DNA of 64,000 nt from an uncultured Roseateles sp. (GTDB lineage Bacteria > Pseudomonadota > Gammaproteobacteria > Burkholderiales > Burkholderiaceae_C). The position numbers and the translations under genes were made by a program. Positions 63,298 to 64,000 of the stretch are shown one piece after another; position 1 is the stretch's first letter, and every line of letters begins with the position of its first letter. The DNA is taken from positions 992,001 to 1,056,000 of the forward strand of contig NZ_OY729424.1 of assembly GCF_963422335.1 (NCBI RefSeq), in the 5' to 3' direction. The notes beneath the pieces are model-generated. The model ran no database searches. It saw only the letters and a list, made by a program, of their open reading frames with translations, and was not told the origin of the DNA.

Positions 63298-63372
63298 CGG
63301 CAGGGCCTGGATCAGCGAAAACCCGCAGTCTAAACCTGTCCTTGCGCGCCGCCAGACAAGACATGGCCCCGC

Positions 63373-64000
63373 TCAGAAGCGGCGCGGAGCGTCGCCCGGC
63401 TGCCAAGGCGGCAACTTCTGCATCACCGACCCGTACAGCGGCGAGGCTGCCAGACGCTCCAGCCAGGCGTGCAGCCGCGCAAAGCCGCCGGCGAACCAGT
63501 CCGCATCGACCTGGGCGAACTGGCGCACAAAGGGAAACAGCGCCACGTCGGCCAGCGCCGGCGCCTCGCCCAGCAGCCAGGGCCGGGTGGCCAGCAGAGC
63601 CTCCAGCGGCGCGATCTGCAGGCCCACGGCCTGCTCGCGGTGCTCGCGCTGCGAGGCCTGCGGATGCCGCTCGGGGTATTTGTAGGCATCCAGCGCGGCC
63701 TTGAAGGGTCCGTCGTTGATCGCGATCAGCCGCCGTCCCAGGGGCGCATCGCCCTGGCTCAACCAGCCCTCCGGGTCGTGCCGGGCCAGTGCCCACAGCA
63801 TGATGTCCAGGCTCTCATCCAGCACCGGCCCCTCGGGCAGCACCAGCACCGGCACGGTGGCCTTGGGCGAGACCGCGCGCAGCGCCGCCGGCTTGTCCTT
63901 CAGCAGCACCTCGCGGATCTCCAGGGCCACGCCGGCCGCGCGCAGCGCCAGGCGGGCGCGCATGGCGTAAGGGCAGCGGCGAAAGGAATAGAGGATGGGC
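63373..64000 (-). CDS. Glutathione S-transferase family protein (5' end beyond window)
   Basis: The gene is open at the right edge, so its start is outside. Visible residues begin PILYSFRRCPYAMRARLALRAAGV, the thioredoxin-fold start of GSTs with a CPYA glutaredoxin-like motif. The substrate-side motif is PKATVPVLVLPEGPVLDESLDIMLWAL. The helical domain follows, with LGEAPALADVALFPFVRQFAQVD. An internal ATG (63963) is in frame but would remove the first strand, so it is not the real start. Substrate unknown. Confidence 0.9.
   Translation of the reverse strand, partial: PILYSFRRCPYAMRARLALRAAGVALEIREVLLKDKPAALRAVSPKATVPVLVLPEGPVLDESLDIMLWALARHDPEGWLSQGDAPLGRRLIAINDGPFKAALDAYKYPERHPQASQREHREQAVGLQIAPLEALLATRPWLLGEAPALADVALFPFVRQFAQVDADWFAGGFARLHAWLERLAASPLYGSVMQKLPPWQPGDAPRRF

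Noticed and set aside
62072..63685. Long plus-strand open frame of about 540 codons
   Set aside because: Runs antisense across four well-supported minus-strand genes and shows no motif.

Overview
The window is GC-rich, gene-dense DNA of beta-proteobacterial type, most like Burkholderiales of the Rubrivivax/Leptothrix/Roseateles group. The evidence is protein flavour (GTP-dependent PckG, OxyR with Cys199/Cys208, MOSC, YecA and LigAB-type proteins), two PEP-CTERM-tagged exoproteins, strong third-position GC bias and many divergent LysR-regulator/target pairs. No rRNA, tRNA, CRISPR array, phage or complete insertion sequence was seen. The assignment is inference; no search was run.

Layout. 1-5.4 kb: 5' part of a glycosyltransferase (leaves the window), an OmpR-type response regulator with a TctE-like kinase, a subtilisin-like protease and an Asp/Glu racemase-family protein. 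5.5-9.1 kb: a large membrane hybrid histidine kinase split by a single in-frame TAG. 9.2-15.1 kb: prfC, an anchored protein, a Dps protein, a WYL regulator and a LysE exporter fused in frame to a second domain. 15.1-18.7 kb: two paralogous PEP-CTERM metalloproteases sharing an upstream motif. 18.7-24.9 kb: oxyR, an ABC ATPase lacking the Walker A lysine, two cyclophilin lipoproteins, recG, an eRF1-like protein and a DksA/TraR protein. 25-30 kb: queA and tgt (queuosine synthesis) with small neighbours and a secreted lipase-like protein. 30-37 kb: a coupled GST-LigA-LigB operon, a CAAX-type membrane protease, a LysR/NAD(P)-binding pair, rlmJ, an Old Yellow Enzyme and a MOSC protein. 37-48 kb: pckG with a structured leader, regulators, two YecA-family proteins, a metallophosphoesterase, an ArgP/ArgO-like pair, dadA and an Hsp70-like protein. 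48-56 kb: a probable small-RNA locus, a DJ-1/PfpI protein, a LysR/mmsA pair with a perfect dyad operator, a TPR-GGDEF protein, an SDR and RlpA. 55-64 kb: an FAH-family hydrolase, nadC, an esterase/TetR/metallo-beta-lactamase-fold group with a palindromic operator, a FecR-OmpA-CHASE2 cyclase operon and a partial GST.

The gene content is mostly chromosomal housekeeping plus signalling. The less ordinary material is in the details: a four-copy dispersed hairpin family whose arms covary between copies, an amber-split kinase, a mutated Walker A in an orphan ABC ATPase, duplicated exosortase-substrate proteases with a conserved upstream box, a lysE readthrough fusion, a terminator-like leader directly before pckG and an unannotated terminator between divergent genes.
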